The notes under the pieces: generated by a model | The model's input: the letters and a program-made list of their open reading frames with translations, nothing else | The model's database searches: none | What the model was told of the DNA's origin: nothing | Shown: positions 1 through 12,311 of the stretch, piece by piece | Layout: the number at the start of each line of letters is the position of its first letter | How positions within the stretch are numbered: position 1 is the stretch's first letter | Assembly: GCA_910591455.2 (NCBI GenBank) | Contig: OU342819.1 | Coordinates: 1-64,000, forward strand | DNA: 64,000 nt | Direction of reading: 5' to 3' | Source: Pholis gunnellus | Taxonomy: Eukaryota; Chordata; Actinopteri; Perciformes; Pholidae | Made by a program: the position numbers and the translations under genes

Positions 1-3000
1 AAAAGAAGGCCAAAAGTGGATTTTGTGAAAGTATACATAGTTTCAAAGATTTTCTTCAAAAAAGTGCCTCAGGACTGTGTATTTCACAGTTTCATGACAT
101 TTTCATCAATATCTGCTGTTTTCAGCACCTTACTGCCTAAAGATGCAATTTTAATTTTTTATGCCCTCAAAAGACGTTTCAGGCTAAAAGAAGGCCAAAA
201 GTGGATTTTGTGAAAGTATACATAGTTTCAAAGATTTTCTTCAAAAAAGTGCCTCAGGACAGTGTATTTCACAGTTTCATGACATTTTCATCAATATCTG
301 CTGTTTTCAGCAATTTACTGCCTAAAGATGCAGTTTTCATTTTTTATGCTCTTAAAACACGTTTCAGGCTGAGAGGAAGCCAAACGTGGATTTTGTGAAA
401 GTATACATAGTTTCAAAGATTCTCTTCAAAAAAGTGCCTCAGGACTGTGTATTTCACAGTTTCATGACATTGTCATCAATATCTGCTGTTTTCAGCACCT
501 TACTGCCTAAAGATGCAGTTTTCATTTTTTATGCCCTCAAAAGACGTTTCAGGCTAAAAGAAGGCCAAAAGTGGATTTTGTGAAAGTATACATAGTTTCA
601 AAGATTTTCTTCAAAAAAGTGCCTCAGGACAGTGTATTTCACAGTTTCATGACATTTTCATCAATATCTGCTGTTTTCAGCAATTTACTGCCTAAAGATG
701 CAGTTTCCATTTTTTATGCTCTTAAAACACGTTTCAGGATTGAGAGGAAGCCAAACGTGGATTTTGTGAAAGTATACATAGTTTTAAAGATTCTCTTCAA
801 AAAAGTGCCTCAGGACTGTGTATTTCACAGTTTCATGACATTTTCATCAATATCTGCTGTTTTCAGCACCTTACTGCCTAAAGATGCAGTTTTCATTTTT
901 TATGCCCTCAAAAGACGTTTCAGGCTAAAAGAAGGCCAAAAGTGTATTTTGTGAAAGTATACATAGTTTCAAAGATTCTCTTCAAAAAAGTGCCTCAGGA
1001 CAGTGTATTTCACAGTTTCATGACATTTTCATCAATATCTGCTGTTTTCAGCAATTTACTGCCTAAAGATGCAGTTTTCATTTTTTATGCTCTTAAAACA
1101 CGTTTAAGGCTGAGAGGAAGCCAAACGTGGATTTTGTGAAAGTATACATAGTTTTAAAGATTTTCTTCAAAAAAGTGCCTCAGGACTGTGTATTTCACAG
1201 TTTCATGACATTTTCATCAATATCTGCTGTTTTCAGCACCTTACTGCCTAAAGATGCAGTTTTCATTTTTTATGCCCTCAAAAGACGTTTCAGGCTAAAA
1301 GAAGGCCAAAAGTGGATTTTGTGAAAGTATACATAGTTTCAAAGATTTTCTTCAAAAAAGTGCCTCAGGACTGTGTATTTCACAGTTTCATGACATTTTC
1401 ATCAATATCTGCTGTTTTCAGCACCTTACTGCCTAAAGATGCAGTTTTCATTTTTTATGCCCTCAAAAGACGTTTCAGGCTGAGAGGAAGCCAAACGTGG
1501 ATTTTGTGAAAGTATACATAGTCTTAAAGATTTTCTTCAAAAAAGTGCCTCAGGACTGTGTATTTCACAGTTTCATGACATTTTCATCAATATCTGCTGT
1601 TTTCAGCACCTTACTGCCTAAAGATGCAGTTTTCATTTTTTATGCCCTCAAAAGACGTTTCAGGCTGAGAGGAAGCCAAACGTGGATTTTGTGAAAGTAT
1701 ACATAGTCTTAAAGATTTTCTTCAAAAAAGTGCCTCAGGACTGTGTATTTCACAGTTTCATGACATTTTCATCAATATCTGCTGTTTTCAGCACCTTACT
1801 GCCTAAAGATGCAGTTTTCATTTTTTATGCCCTCAAAAGACGTTTCAGGCTAAAAGAAGGCCAAAAGTGGATTTTGTGAAAGTATACATAGTTTCAAAGA
1901 TTTTCTTCAAAAAAGTGCCTCAGGACTGTGTATTTCACAGTTTCATGACATTTTCATCAATATCTGCTGTTTTCAGCACCTTACTGCCTAAAGATGCAGT
2001 TTTCATTTTTTATGCTCTTAAAACACGTTTCAGGCTGAGAGGAAGCCAAACGTGGATTTTGTGAAAGTATACATAGTTTTAAAGATTTTCTTCAAAAAAG
2101 TGCCTCAGGACTGTGTATTTCACAGTTTCATGACATTTTCATCAATATCTGCTGTTTTCAGCACCTTACTGCCTAAAGATGCAGTTTTCATTTTTTATGC
2201 CCTCAAAAGACGTTTCAGGCTAAAAGAAGGCCAAAAGTGGATTTTGTGAAAGTATACATAGTTTCAAAGATTTTCTTCAAAAAAGTGCCTCAGGACTGTG
2301 TATTTCACAGTTTCATGATATTTTCATCAATATCTGCTGTTTTCAGCACCTTACTGCCTAAAGATGCAATTTTAATTTTGTATGCCCTCAAAAGACGTTT
2401 CAGGCTAAAAGAAGGCCAAAAGTGGATTTTGTGAAAGTATACATAGTTTCAAAGATTTTCTTCAAAAAAGTGCCTCAGGACAGTGTATTTCACAGTTTCA
2501 TGACATTTTCATCAATATCTGCTGTTTTCAGCAATTTACTGCCTAAAGATGCAGTTTTCATTTTTTATGCTCTTAAAACACGTTTCAGGCTGAGAGGAAG
2601 CCAAACGTGGATTTTGTGAAAGTATACATAGTTTCAAAGATTCTCTTCAAAAAAGTGCCTCAGGACTGTGTATTTCACAGTTTCATGACATTTTCATCAA
2701 TATCTGCTGTTTTCAGCACCTTACTGCCTAAAGATGCAGTTTTCATTTTTTATGCCCTCAAAAGACGTTTCAGGCTAAAAGAAGGCCAAAAGTGGATTTT
2801 GTGAAAGTATACATAGTTTCAAAGATTTTCTTCAAAAAAGTGCCTCAGGACTGTGTATTTCACAGTTTCATGACATTTTCATCAATATCTGCTGTTTTCA
2901 GCACCTTACTGCCTAAAGATGCAGTTTTCATTTTTTATGCCCTCAAACGACGTTTCAGGCTAAAAGAAGGCCAAAAGTGGATTTTGTGAAAGTATACATA

Positions 3001-6000
3001 GTTTCAAAGATTCTCTTCAAAAAAGTGCCTCAGGACAGTGTATTTCACAGTTTCATGACATTTTCATCAATATCTGCTGTTTTCAGCAATTTACTGCCTA
3101 AAGATGCAGTTTTCATTTTTTATGCTCTTAAAACACGTTTCAGGCTGAGAGGAAGCCAAACGTGGATTTTGTGAAAGTATACATAGTTTTAAAGATTTTC
3201 TTCAAAAAAGTGCCTCAGGACAGTGTATTTCACAGTTTCATGACATTTTCATCAATATCTGCTGTTTTCAGCAATTTACTGCCTAAAGATGCAGTTTTCA
3301 TTTTTTTATGCTCTTAAAACACGTTTCAGGCTGAGAGGAAGCCAAACGTGGATTTTGTGAAAGTATACATAGTTTTAAAGATTTTCTTCAAAAAAGTGCC
3401 TCAGGACTGTGTATTTCACGACATTTTCATCAATATCTGCTGTTTTCAGCACCTTACTGCCTAAAGATGCAGTTTTCATTTTTTATGCCCTCAAAAGACG
3501 TTTCAGGCTAAAAGAAGGCCAAAAGTGGATTTTGTGAAAGTATACATAGTTTCAAAGATTTTCTTCAAAAAAGTGCCTCAGGACTGTGTATTTCACAGTT
3601 TCATGACATTTTCATCAATATCTGCTGTTTTCAGCACCTTACTGCCTAAAGATGCAGTTTTCATTTTTTATGCTCTTAAAACACGTTTCAGGCTGAGAGG
3701 AAGCCAAACGTGGATTTTGTGAAAGTATACATAGTTTCAAAGATTCTCTTCAAAAAAGTGCCTCAGGACTGTGTATTTCACAGTTTCATGACATTTTCAT
3801 CAATATCTGCTGTTTTCAGCACCTTACTGCCTAAAGATGCAGTTTTCATTTTTTATGCCCTCAAACGACGTTTCAGGCTAAAAGAAGGCCAAAAGTGGAT
3901 TTTGTGAAAGTATACATAGTTTCAAAGATTCTCTTCAAAAAAGTGCCTCAGGACAGTGTATTTCACAGTTTCATGACATTTTCATCAATATCTGCTGTTT
4001 TCAGCAATTTACTGCCTAAAGATGCAGTTTTCATTTTTTATGCTCTTAAAACACGTTTCAGGCTGAGAGGAAGCCAAACGTGGATTTTGTGAAAGTATAC
4101 ATAGTTTTAAAGATTTTCTTCAAAAAAGTGCCTCAGGACAGTGTATTTCACAGTTTCATGACATTTTCATCAATATCTGCTGTTTTCAGCAATTTACTGC
4201 CTAAAGATGCAGTTTTCATTTTTTATGCTCTTAAAACACGTTTCAGGCTGAGAGGAAGCCAAACGTGGATTTTGTGAAAGTATACATAGTTTTAAAGATT
4301 TTCTTCAAAAAAGTGCCTCAGGACTGTGTATTTCACAGTTTCATGACATTTTCATCAATATCTGCTGTTTTCAGCACCTTACTGCCTAAAGATGCAGTTT
4401 TCATTTTTTATGCCCTCAAAAGACGTTTCAGGCTAAAAGAAGGCCAAAAGTGGATTTTGTGAAAGTATACATAGTTTCAAAGATTTTCTTCAAAAAAGTG
4501 CCTCAGGACAGTGTATTTCACAGTTTCATGACATTTTCATCAATATCTGCTGTTTTCAGCAATTTACTGCCTAAAGATGCAGTTTTCATTTTTTATGCCC
4601 TCAAAAGACGTTTCAGGCTGAGAGGAAGCCAAACGTGGATTTTGTGAAAGTATACATAGTTTCAAAGATTCTCTTCAGAAAAGTGCCTCAGGACTGTGTA
4701 TTTCACAGTTTCATGACATTTTCATCAATATCTGCTGTTTTCAGCACCTTACTGCCTAAAGATGCAGTTTTCATTTTTTATGCCCTCAAAAGACGTTTCA
4801 GGCTAAAAGAAGGCCAAAAGTGGATTTTGTGAAAGTATACATAGTTTCAAAGATTTTCTTCAAAAAAGTGCCTCAGGACTGTGTATTTCACAATTTCATG
4901 ACATTTTCATCAATATCTGCTGTTTTCAGCACCTTACTGCCTAAAGATGCAGTTTTCATTTTTTATGCCCTCAAAAGACGTTTCAGGCTAAAAGAAGGCC
5001 AAAAGTGGATTTTGTGAAAGTATACATAGTTTCAAAGATTCTCTTCAAAAAAGTGCCTCAGGACTGTGTATTTCACAGTTTCATGACATTTTCATCAATA
5101 TCTGCTGTTTTCAGCAATTTACTGCCTAAAGATGCAGTTTTCATTTTTTATGCTCTTAAAACACGTTTCAGGATTGAGAGGAAGCCAAACGTGGATTTTG
5201 TGAAAGTATACATAGTTTTAAAGATTCTCTTCAAAAAAGTGCCTCAGGACTGTGTATTTCACAGTTTCATGACATTTTCATCAATATCTGCTGTTTTCAG
5301 CACCTTACTGCCTAAAGATGCAGTTTTCATTTTTTATGCCCTCAAAAGACGTTTCAGGCTAAAAGAAGGCCAAAAGTGGATTTTGTGAAAGTATACATAG
5401 TTTCAAAGATTTTCTTCAAAAAAGTGCCTCAGGACTGTGTATTTCACAGTTTCATGACATTTTCATCAATATCTGCTGTTTTCAGCACCTTACTGCCTAA
5501 AGATGCAGTTTTCATTTTTTATGCCCTCAAAAGACGTTTCAGGCTAAAAGAAGGCCAAAAGTGGATTTTGTGAAAGTATACATAGTTTCAAAGATTCTCT
5601 TCAAAAAAGTGCCTCAGGACAGTGTATTTCACAGTTTCATGACATTTTCATCAATATCTGCTGTTTTCAGCAATTTACTGCCTAAAGATGCAGTTTTCAT
5701 TTTTTATGCTCTTAAAACACGTTTCAGGCTGAGAGGAAGCCAAACGTGGATTTTGTGAAAGTATACATAGTTTTAAAGATTTTCTTCAAAAAAGTGCCTC
5801 AGGACAGTGTATTTCACAGTTTCATGACATTTTCATCAATATCTGCTGTTTTCAGCAATTTACTGCCTAAAGATGCAGTTTTCATTTTTTATGCTCTTAA
5901 AACACGTTTCAGGCTGAGAGGAAGCCAAACGTGGATTTTGTGAAAGTATACATAGTTTTAAAGATTTTCTTCAAAAAAGTGCCTCAGGACTGTGTATTTC

Positions 6001-7652
6001 ACAGTTTCATGACATTTTCATCAATATCTGCTGTTTTCAGCACCTTACTGCCTAAAGATGCAGTTTTCATTTTTTATGCCCTCAAAAGACGTTTCAGGCT
6101 AAAAGAAGGCCAAAAGTGGATTTTGTGAAAGTATACATAGTTTCAAAGATTTTCTTCAAAAAAGTGCCTCAGGACTGTGTATTTCACAGTTTCATGACAT
6201 TTTCATCAATATCTGCTGTTTTCAGCACCTTACTGCCTAAAGATGCAGTTTTCATTTTTTATGCCCTCAAAAGACGTTTCAGGCTAAAAGAAGGCCAAAA
6301 GTGGATTTTGTGAAAGTATACATAGTTTCAAAGATTCTCTTCAAAAAAGTGCCTCAGGACAGTGTATTTCACAGTTTCATGACATTTTCATCAATATCTG
6401 CTGTTTTCAGCAATTTACTGCCTAAAGATGCAGTTTTCATTTTTTATGCTCTTAAAACACGTTTCAGGCTGAGAGGAAGCCAAACGTGGATTTTGTGAAA
6501 GTATACATAGTTTTAAAGATTTTCTTCAAAAAAGTGCCTCAGGACTGTGTATTTCACAGTTTCATGACATTTTCATCAATATCTGCTGTTTTCAGCACCT
6601 TACTGCCTAAAGATGCAGTTTTCATTTTTTATGCCCTCAAAAGACGTTTCAGGCTAAAAGAAGGCCAAAAGTGGATTTTGTGAAAGTATACATAGTTTCA
6701 AAGATTCTCTTCAAAAAAGTGCCTCAGGACAGTGTATTTCACAGTTTCATGACATTTTCATCAATATCTGCTGTTTTCAGCAATTTACTGCCTAAAGATG
6801 CAGTTTTCATTTTTTATGCTCTTAAAACACGTTTCAGGCTGAGAGGAAGCCAAACGTGGATTTTGTGAAAGTATACATAGTTTCAAAGATTCTCTTCAAA
6901 AAAGTGCCTCAGGACTGTGTATTTCACAGTTTCATGACATTTTCATCAATATCTGCTGTTTTCAGCACCTTACTGCCTAAAGATGCAGTTTTCATTTTGT
7001 ATGCCCTCAAAAGACGTTTCAGGCTAAAAGAAGGCCAAAAGTGGATTTTGTGAAAGTATACATAGTTTCAAAGATTTTCTTCAAAAAAGTGCCTCAGGAC
7101 TGTGTATTTCACAGTTTCATGACATTTTCATCAATATCTGCTGTTTTCAGCACCTTACTGCCTAAAGATGCAGTTTTCATTTTTTATGCCCTCAAAAGAC
7201 GTTTCAGGCTAAAAGAAGGCCAAAAGTGGATTTTGTGAAAGTATACATAGTTTCAAAGATTCTCTTCAAAAAAGTGCCTCAGGACAGTGTATTTCACAGT
7301 TTCATGACATTTTCATCAATATCTGCTGTTTTCAGCACCTTACTGCCTAAAGATGCAGTTTTCATTTTTTATGCCCTCAAAAGACGTTTCAGGCTAAAAG
7401 AAGGCCAAAAGTGGATTTTGTGAAAGTATACATAGTTTCAAAGATTTTCTTCAAAAAAGTGCCTCAGGACTGTGTATTTCACAGTTTCATGACATTTTCA
7501 TCAATATCTGCTGTTTTCAGCACCTTACTGCCTAAAGATGCAGTTTTCATTTTTTATGCCCTCAAAAGACGTTTCAGGCTAAAAGAAGGCCAAAAGTGGA
7601 TTTTGTGAAAGTATACATAGTTTCAAAGATTTTCTTCAAAAAAGGGCCATCA
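1..7652 (+). repeat. 185-bp tandem satellite array, 41 complete units
   Basis: Head-to-tail monomers of 185 bp run from the window edge. Forty-one complete units fit between 16 and 7595, with a partial unit at each end. Two 186-bp units carry an extra T (near 742 and 5174), one unit has an extra T near 3307, and one has an 8-bp deletion near 3409. Two monomer types are visible: type A (CAGCACCTTAC, CCCTCAAAAGACG, CTAAAAGAAGGCC) and type B (CAGCAATTTAC, GCTCTTAAAACACG, CTGAGAGGAAGCC). They alternate irregularly as ABAB, AAB and AABB, and several units are A/B hybrids (near 1312, 1497, 1867, 4450, 7226). Each unit has a 65-codon open stretch starting at GTG and ending at TGA, but 185 is not a multiple of 3 and no start context is present, so I do not treat it as coding. 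Monomer length fits a centromeric or pericentromeric satellite; that is inference. Confidence 0.97.
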
Positions 7653-7669
7653 GATTATAATGGAAACAT

Positions 7670-7730
7670 CATGAAACTGTGAAATACACTGTCCTGAGGC
7701 ACTTTTTTGAAGAACATCTTTGAAACTATG
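7670..7730 (-). repeat. Inverted satellite fragment at the array end
   Basis: This stretch is the reverse complement of the satellite monomer from CATAGTTTCAAAGAT to CAGTTTCATG, with one mismatch. It faces the last partial forward unit (7596-7652), so the array edge can fold into a long hairpin. About 17 bp of unrelated sequence separates the two. It carries the type B base in GTCCTGAGG, read as CAGGACAGTG on the satellite strand. It probably arose by a fold-back or inversion break at the array edge. Confidence 0.9.
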
Positions 7731-7734
7731 TTTA

Positions 7735-8104
7735 GTTAGTTAGATGGAGTGAGTGAGTAAGACAGGCAGACAGTTATATGTACTGAGTGAGTGAGCGAAA
7801 CAGGCAGAGAGACAGTTAGATGGAGTGAGTGAGTGAGACAGGCAAACCGTTATATGTACTGAGTGAGTGAGTGAGACAGGCAGACAGTTAGGAGGAGTGA
7901 GTGAGACAGGCAGACATTTATATGTACTGAGTGAGTGAGTGAAATATAACTGTCACATATGTGATGAGTGAGACAGGCAGAAGGACAGTCATTTGTACTG
8001 AGTGAGTGAATGAGACAGACAACAAGACAGGTTTATATACTGAGTGAGTGAGACAGAGGGATAGACACAGAGACAGTCATACAGTTAGGTGGAATGAGTG
8101 AGAT
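7735..8104 (+). repeat. Degenerate GAGTGA/GACAGGCAGACAGTTA minisatellite
   Basis: Alternating blocks of GAGTGAGTGAG, ACAGGCAGACAGTTA and TATGTACT recur roughly every 55-65 bp with many substitutions and small indels, stopping near the GAGATCTTAATTAAT at about 8100. It abuts the inverted satellite fragment directly. No coding potential is seen. Confidence 0.85.
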
Positions 8105-8265
8105 CTTAATTAATGTTGTGATTTACTAACTGGATTGGCTCTGATTGATTTTGAAGCTCTGCTTATGTATCTTATGTGATGTTGCAGTGTTGGTTAATAA
8201 TGTTTAGACATTAGCTGAGGTGTATTAGGAAACAGTAGGGATTAGATTGGAGTCTAAATTAAGGG

Positions 8266-8789
8266 TGTTAGGGCCAGGGCTCAAGAGCTGCCTTTAAAAA
8301 CCAAGCAAGGTTCCCAACCACACAGGGTTCCTCCTCCAGCGGTGTCTCTCTAGAGCGGGTCTGCCCTGGAGTACATCCAGTCCTCCCACACCTATTACAC
8401 ACACACACACACCTAAATCCGTTGATATCCGGCAGTCGGGGATCTGACGTTTTAGCCTGAAATAAGAGATACGACAGTGGCTAGTGGTATTAAGTTATAC
8501 TGGTTATCTAAGCCTGTCCATTCTGGTAGACATCTCCAGACTCCTGCTCCACCTTCATCCTCTTGCAGTTCCAGCCTGCAGCCTTCGCCAGCGACCAGCA
8601 GCTTCCATCTACACCTCCGCCTCACCTCAAGACCCAACGGATGAATTCCTTCTGCAAGATCTGAGCATCAGAGATGCTTCTTCCTCCTCCTCATCCTCCA
8701 CGTTCACCACCAACTCCTGCTCTTCTCAAAGTTAAATAAAGTCCATCAATGTCTGCCGTCATCAGATCAGATCATTTGAGTCCACAACA
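8266..8789 (+). mobile_element. Possible solo LTR
   Basis: The segment begins TGTTAGGGCC and can be ended at CCACAACA. It has a TATA-like CTTTAAAAACC near 8293, a pyrimidine-rich middle with a short (AC)n, and an AATAAA signal at about 8736, an LTR-like order of signals. I could not find a matching target-site duplication at these edges, so the ends are provisional. An 83-codon open frame inside (8484-8735) is low complexity (Ser-rich) and not treated as a gene. Confidence 0.35.
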
Positions 8790-10387
8790 ATTAGCATCAA
8801 ACAGATTCCTTCATATTTGAGATCTCAGTGGATTTGTGGGATTTTTAACACAATTTTCTCATCAGACACTTTTCTCATTTTTATTATTTGTTTCGCAGTT
8901 TGCCAGCAGCTTTCTGTTGTTATTAGTTTAAATGAGGAATGCTAAAGGTTTAACATAGATAAAGATCACAACTTCTTCAAACTTAGAAATATCAATTATC
9001 ATCATTCAAAGTAAAACCTTCAGTTGTAGCAACACACCAAGCCAGTCCTCTTACTTCACTGACAGTGATCATTCATAATATAAAACGTCTCATTTTGATT
9101 CAGTACAAAGTGAGAAATAATTGTTGATACTAAAGCTGAACTAAACAGTTGTAGGTTTAACTTCATATCACACATTTTTCTACATTCATCTTCGAAGTCA
9201 TGCACTGTTGATATATATCTTTAAAATATATAATATATATACAAAATATAGAAAAGTCAAGTTTTTATTCAGCACAAAGTGAGAACAATTATTTTTGCTT
9301 TGGAACCATTTCAGAAATGTGAACACTGAAAGGTTGTGAGCTTGTTATCACTCTTTCCAGCATGCTTTGCAGTTGATCTCAAATCTTTGTCCACTGATCC
9401 AGATGTGGATGTGACTGTTAGCAGTACAGGAGAAGTCCAGTCTAGTGACTGTGTAGCGTGAAGTAATCCAACATTCAACCCTGAACATGCTTCACTAATG
9501 AAAACTGAACACAAGAGGAAAATGTGTCTCAAATTTCTTGACACTAAAGCTGAACTAAACAGTTGGAGATTTAACTTCATTTCACAAGTTTTTCTACATT
9601 AAACTTTCAATTCACTGTTGATATAAAGCTTTAGGAAATGAAGGAACACAAAGGACTATTTAGAAAAGGTTAAACGTTGCTTTATGTTAACAGAAAAATT
9701 GTTAGAATCTCATAGTTTGTAAAATAACAATAAAAAAAGGTTCAAATAGTTTTTAAATATTGTGTACATATCAAATAATCTTGTATTTCAAGACAAAATA
9801 AAATATTACTAATTTGAACTGATCATTTGCCTGTTTGTGAGTGTTAATAAACAGTGTCGGGCATTTTGACACATAACATAATGGGTGTTATTTTTTCCAC
9901 AATGAGTTAATAAATCATAAAGATGTGAATCGTATAACCTTAACAGAAGTAACAACACCGGAGAGTCAGAAGGTGTAAAGAGAGTCAGTACACATCTACC
10001 AAATCCTGACGAGAACGAATAGACATCAAATGAAAGTAGCTGTGTGGTTGAACCAGACTTCACAAAATAAACCAGAGGTTCATAAATAACAACAATTTAC
10101 CAGTCTAAGAAGTTTAGAATCCAGAAAAGGTTAAAGGGCTTTTTAAACCTCATCACACCTAAATGTAAGTGTCATGTTGCACGTTTGTCATTGACATGTT
10201 GGAGACAAAAGTAGTTCCAGAAACTTGTTAATTTTATTCTTCAAATAAATAAAATATGTTTCTTTGTTTGAAATTCATAAGGCTTCATAAAACTCTTCTT
10301 AAGCTTTATAAAGAATAAACAATTGTGGAAATAATGTTTTATAAGTTCAGCATGATGCTTTATACCTCCATGTCAAAGTGACAACGA

Positions 10388-10425
<38 letters not shown>

Positions 10426-11200
10426 CGTGCGTGTGTGTTTCTTTCCTTCTGCTTATCTTTCTCTCTGCCTTGTTTTCAAAACATAATGAATATAATGGTT
10501 TTTGGGCAGATGGGAGTTTGTCAGTGTTGGGGAAGTTGTGGATGATTGTGTACAAGTTTTTGATAATGACGATAATCACAGTAATACTGTTAATATTCAT
10601 AGTAATAATAAGAACACATCAAAAAGAAGAATATGAGTCCTGTGTTACACAGCACATTATAACTACCGTGACTTTATTCAGTTATTCAGACACATAGAGA
10701 ACTGCTCCAACGTGTCAGAACAGATTGTAATTTCTACGTTTCTGAAATGGAATAATGTGTTACAAACATCAATAACACGTTATAGCATAACTTTATGAGT
10801 TTTAAGTGAAGTGACAGCACTGTAAGTTATTAGCTATTGTATGAAAGCTACTATAACACACTAATAAGGACTTATGAACAGTATTTGATGGCTGTGAGTG
10901 AAGTGTGAGACCAAATACAAATTCACAATGATGATCAGAGACATGTCAAGTCTTTATTTTCCAATAGTTTAAATATGAATACGCTGTGTATACATTTGAT
11001 CCAACATTCATCTTTCTGGTGAAGTAAAGACACAGCTGATGGAATATTAATATTAGTATAATATAAACTTCATAAACTTTTGTAGATGTAAAAGTCATCA
11101 GTTTGGCTCGTTGCATGAATATGACTAAGACGAAAGTAATAATAAAATACTGTAATAAAAACAAATATAGTATTTAAATATGCAAATATAAAACAATTAA
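8790..11200. other. AT-rich intergenic DNA with a local duplication
   Basis: No gene is supported here. A segment of about 87 bp (9129-9215: ACTAAAGCTGAACTAAACAG, then a CACTGTTGATAT end) is repeated at 9543-9630 with scattered differences. A (GT)n/(GTGC)n microsatellite lies at 10389-10438; the open frames across it are low-complexity artefacts. The stretch 10700-10870 is rich in TTATA and TAACAC motifs of the kind found in many fish repeats. Nothing else is recognised. Confidence 0.6.
10389..10438 (+). repeat. (GT)n microsatellite
   Basis: About 50 bp of GT dinucleotides with GTGC variants toward the 3' side. Confidence 0.95.
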
Positions 11201-11646
11201 TTGTATATAGATGTGACTGAAAACAAAATGGACGTGAAAGATTCCATCGTTGCTAGGTTACATCTCAGCGCATCATTAATATACGATGATAATTTAAACA
11301 TAAACAACGCCTCAGATGGTCAAGAACAGTGTTTTCTCAACTTTCTCCCGACGATTTGTTGCAAAGTTTCGCTTCTACAGACGATTTGGTACATCAACAA
11401 CTACAGACTCACAGAGACTGAAGGAAGAAACACAACTGACACTATGGAAAACGTGAGATTTAAACACTTTGAGTGGTTTTTATGTGTTTTAGCGTCGAGA
11501 CGTTTAAAACGTTAGCTAAGATAACGTTTAGCTAGCTTAAAAGATCATTTTTAAGCTAGTGTAACCCCTGTGAGATGTATCCTGGCTGATTGAATATCTT
11601 GGAGCTGGTGGCTTGTGGTAACAGGTATCAAGTTTAATCCACATCT

Positions 11647-11746
11647 GCAATCATCACAAAGGACAGTAGAATTTCAGCACTTGTGGACATTCTGCGCATG
11701 CTCTATCTAGCAGTAAATCCTCCGTTGCGCTGAGGATTCCCCATAG
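11647..11746 (+). repeat. Direct repeat copy 1 in candidate gene intron
   Basis: This 100-bp segment (GCAATCATCACAAAGGACAG to GAGGATTCCCCATAG) recurs as two blocks at 12036-12098 and 12312-12352. In copy 1 the two blocks are contiguous through CTATCTAGCAGTAAATCC. Confidence 0.85.
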
Positions 11747-12098
11747 AAATACAGTGGTCTAATAATACAGTGATCGTATAGTGTTTTTTTAAATTCATGT
11801 AAATAAAATAGCCGAAATAGAACAAAAACTGTCTTTCTTAAATGTATGAGGAGAAATAAAAAGATATATATAACCAAAAATATAATTATACAGATTTCTC
11901 CCACTGGACTGTTACCTTTTTCATTTTATAATAACAATTGTGATACTATTGTAAACATGCAGACTATATAAAACACTCCATCTGCATGTTTAAAATATCA
12001 TCACACTCTATAGAACAACATACTGTAACATACCTGCAATCATCACAAAGGACAGTAGAATCTCAGCACTTGTGGACAACTGCGCATGCTCTATCTAG

Positions 12099-12311
12099 AA
12101 AGACGGCATAACGGTAATGTTAGCTAGCTACAACGGACACATTTTTACTGGCAATAAAACACATAGAAAACGTATAGTTAACTTAATAAAAAAACATGGC
12201 GAATATAATCTAAGACAATTATTATTGAACAAAATAAAGCCAGCTCAACTCTTATGTACTTTTAAAGCTAGTTAACATTATATTGTCCACGGACATTCAC
12301 AGAAACGTTAC
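12099..12311. mobile_element. 213-bp insertion between CTAG repeats
   Basis: Copy 2 of the local repeat (12036-12098 plus 12312-12352) is split here by 213 bp that copy 1 lacks. CTAG occurs on both sides (12095-12098 and 12312-12315) and only once in copy 1, as expected for a 4-bp target duplication or for a microhomology deletion in copy 1. I see no clear terminal inverted repeats, so its class is unknown. Confidence 0.55.

Noticed and set aside
1..7652. CRISPR-like array or an operon of 41 small genes
   Set aside because: Units are contiguous tandem repeats without spacers, and the GTG-started frames overlap by repeat design in a vertebrate genome. It is a satellite.
10373..10697. Open frames of 75 and 100 codons on both strands
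   Set aside because: They exist only because the (GT)n microsatellite lacks stops.
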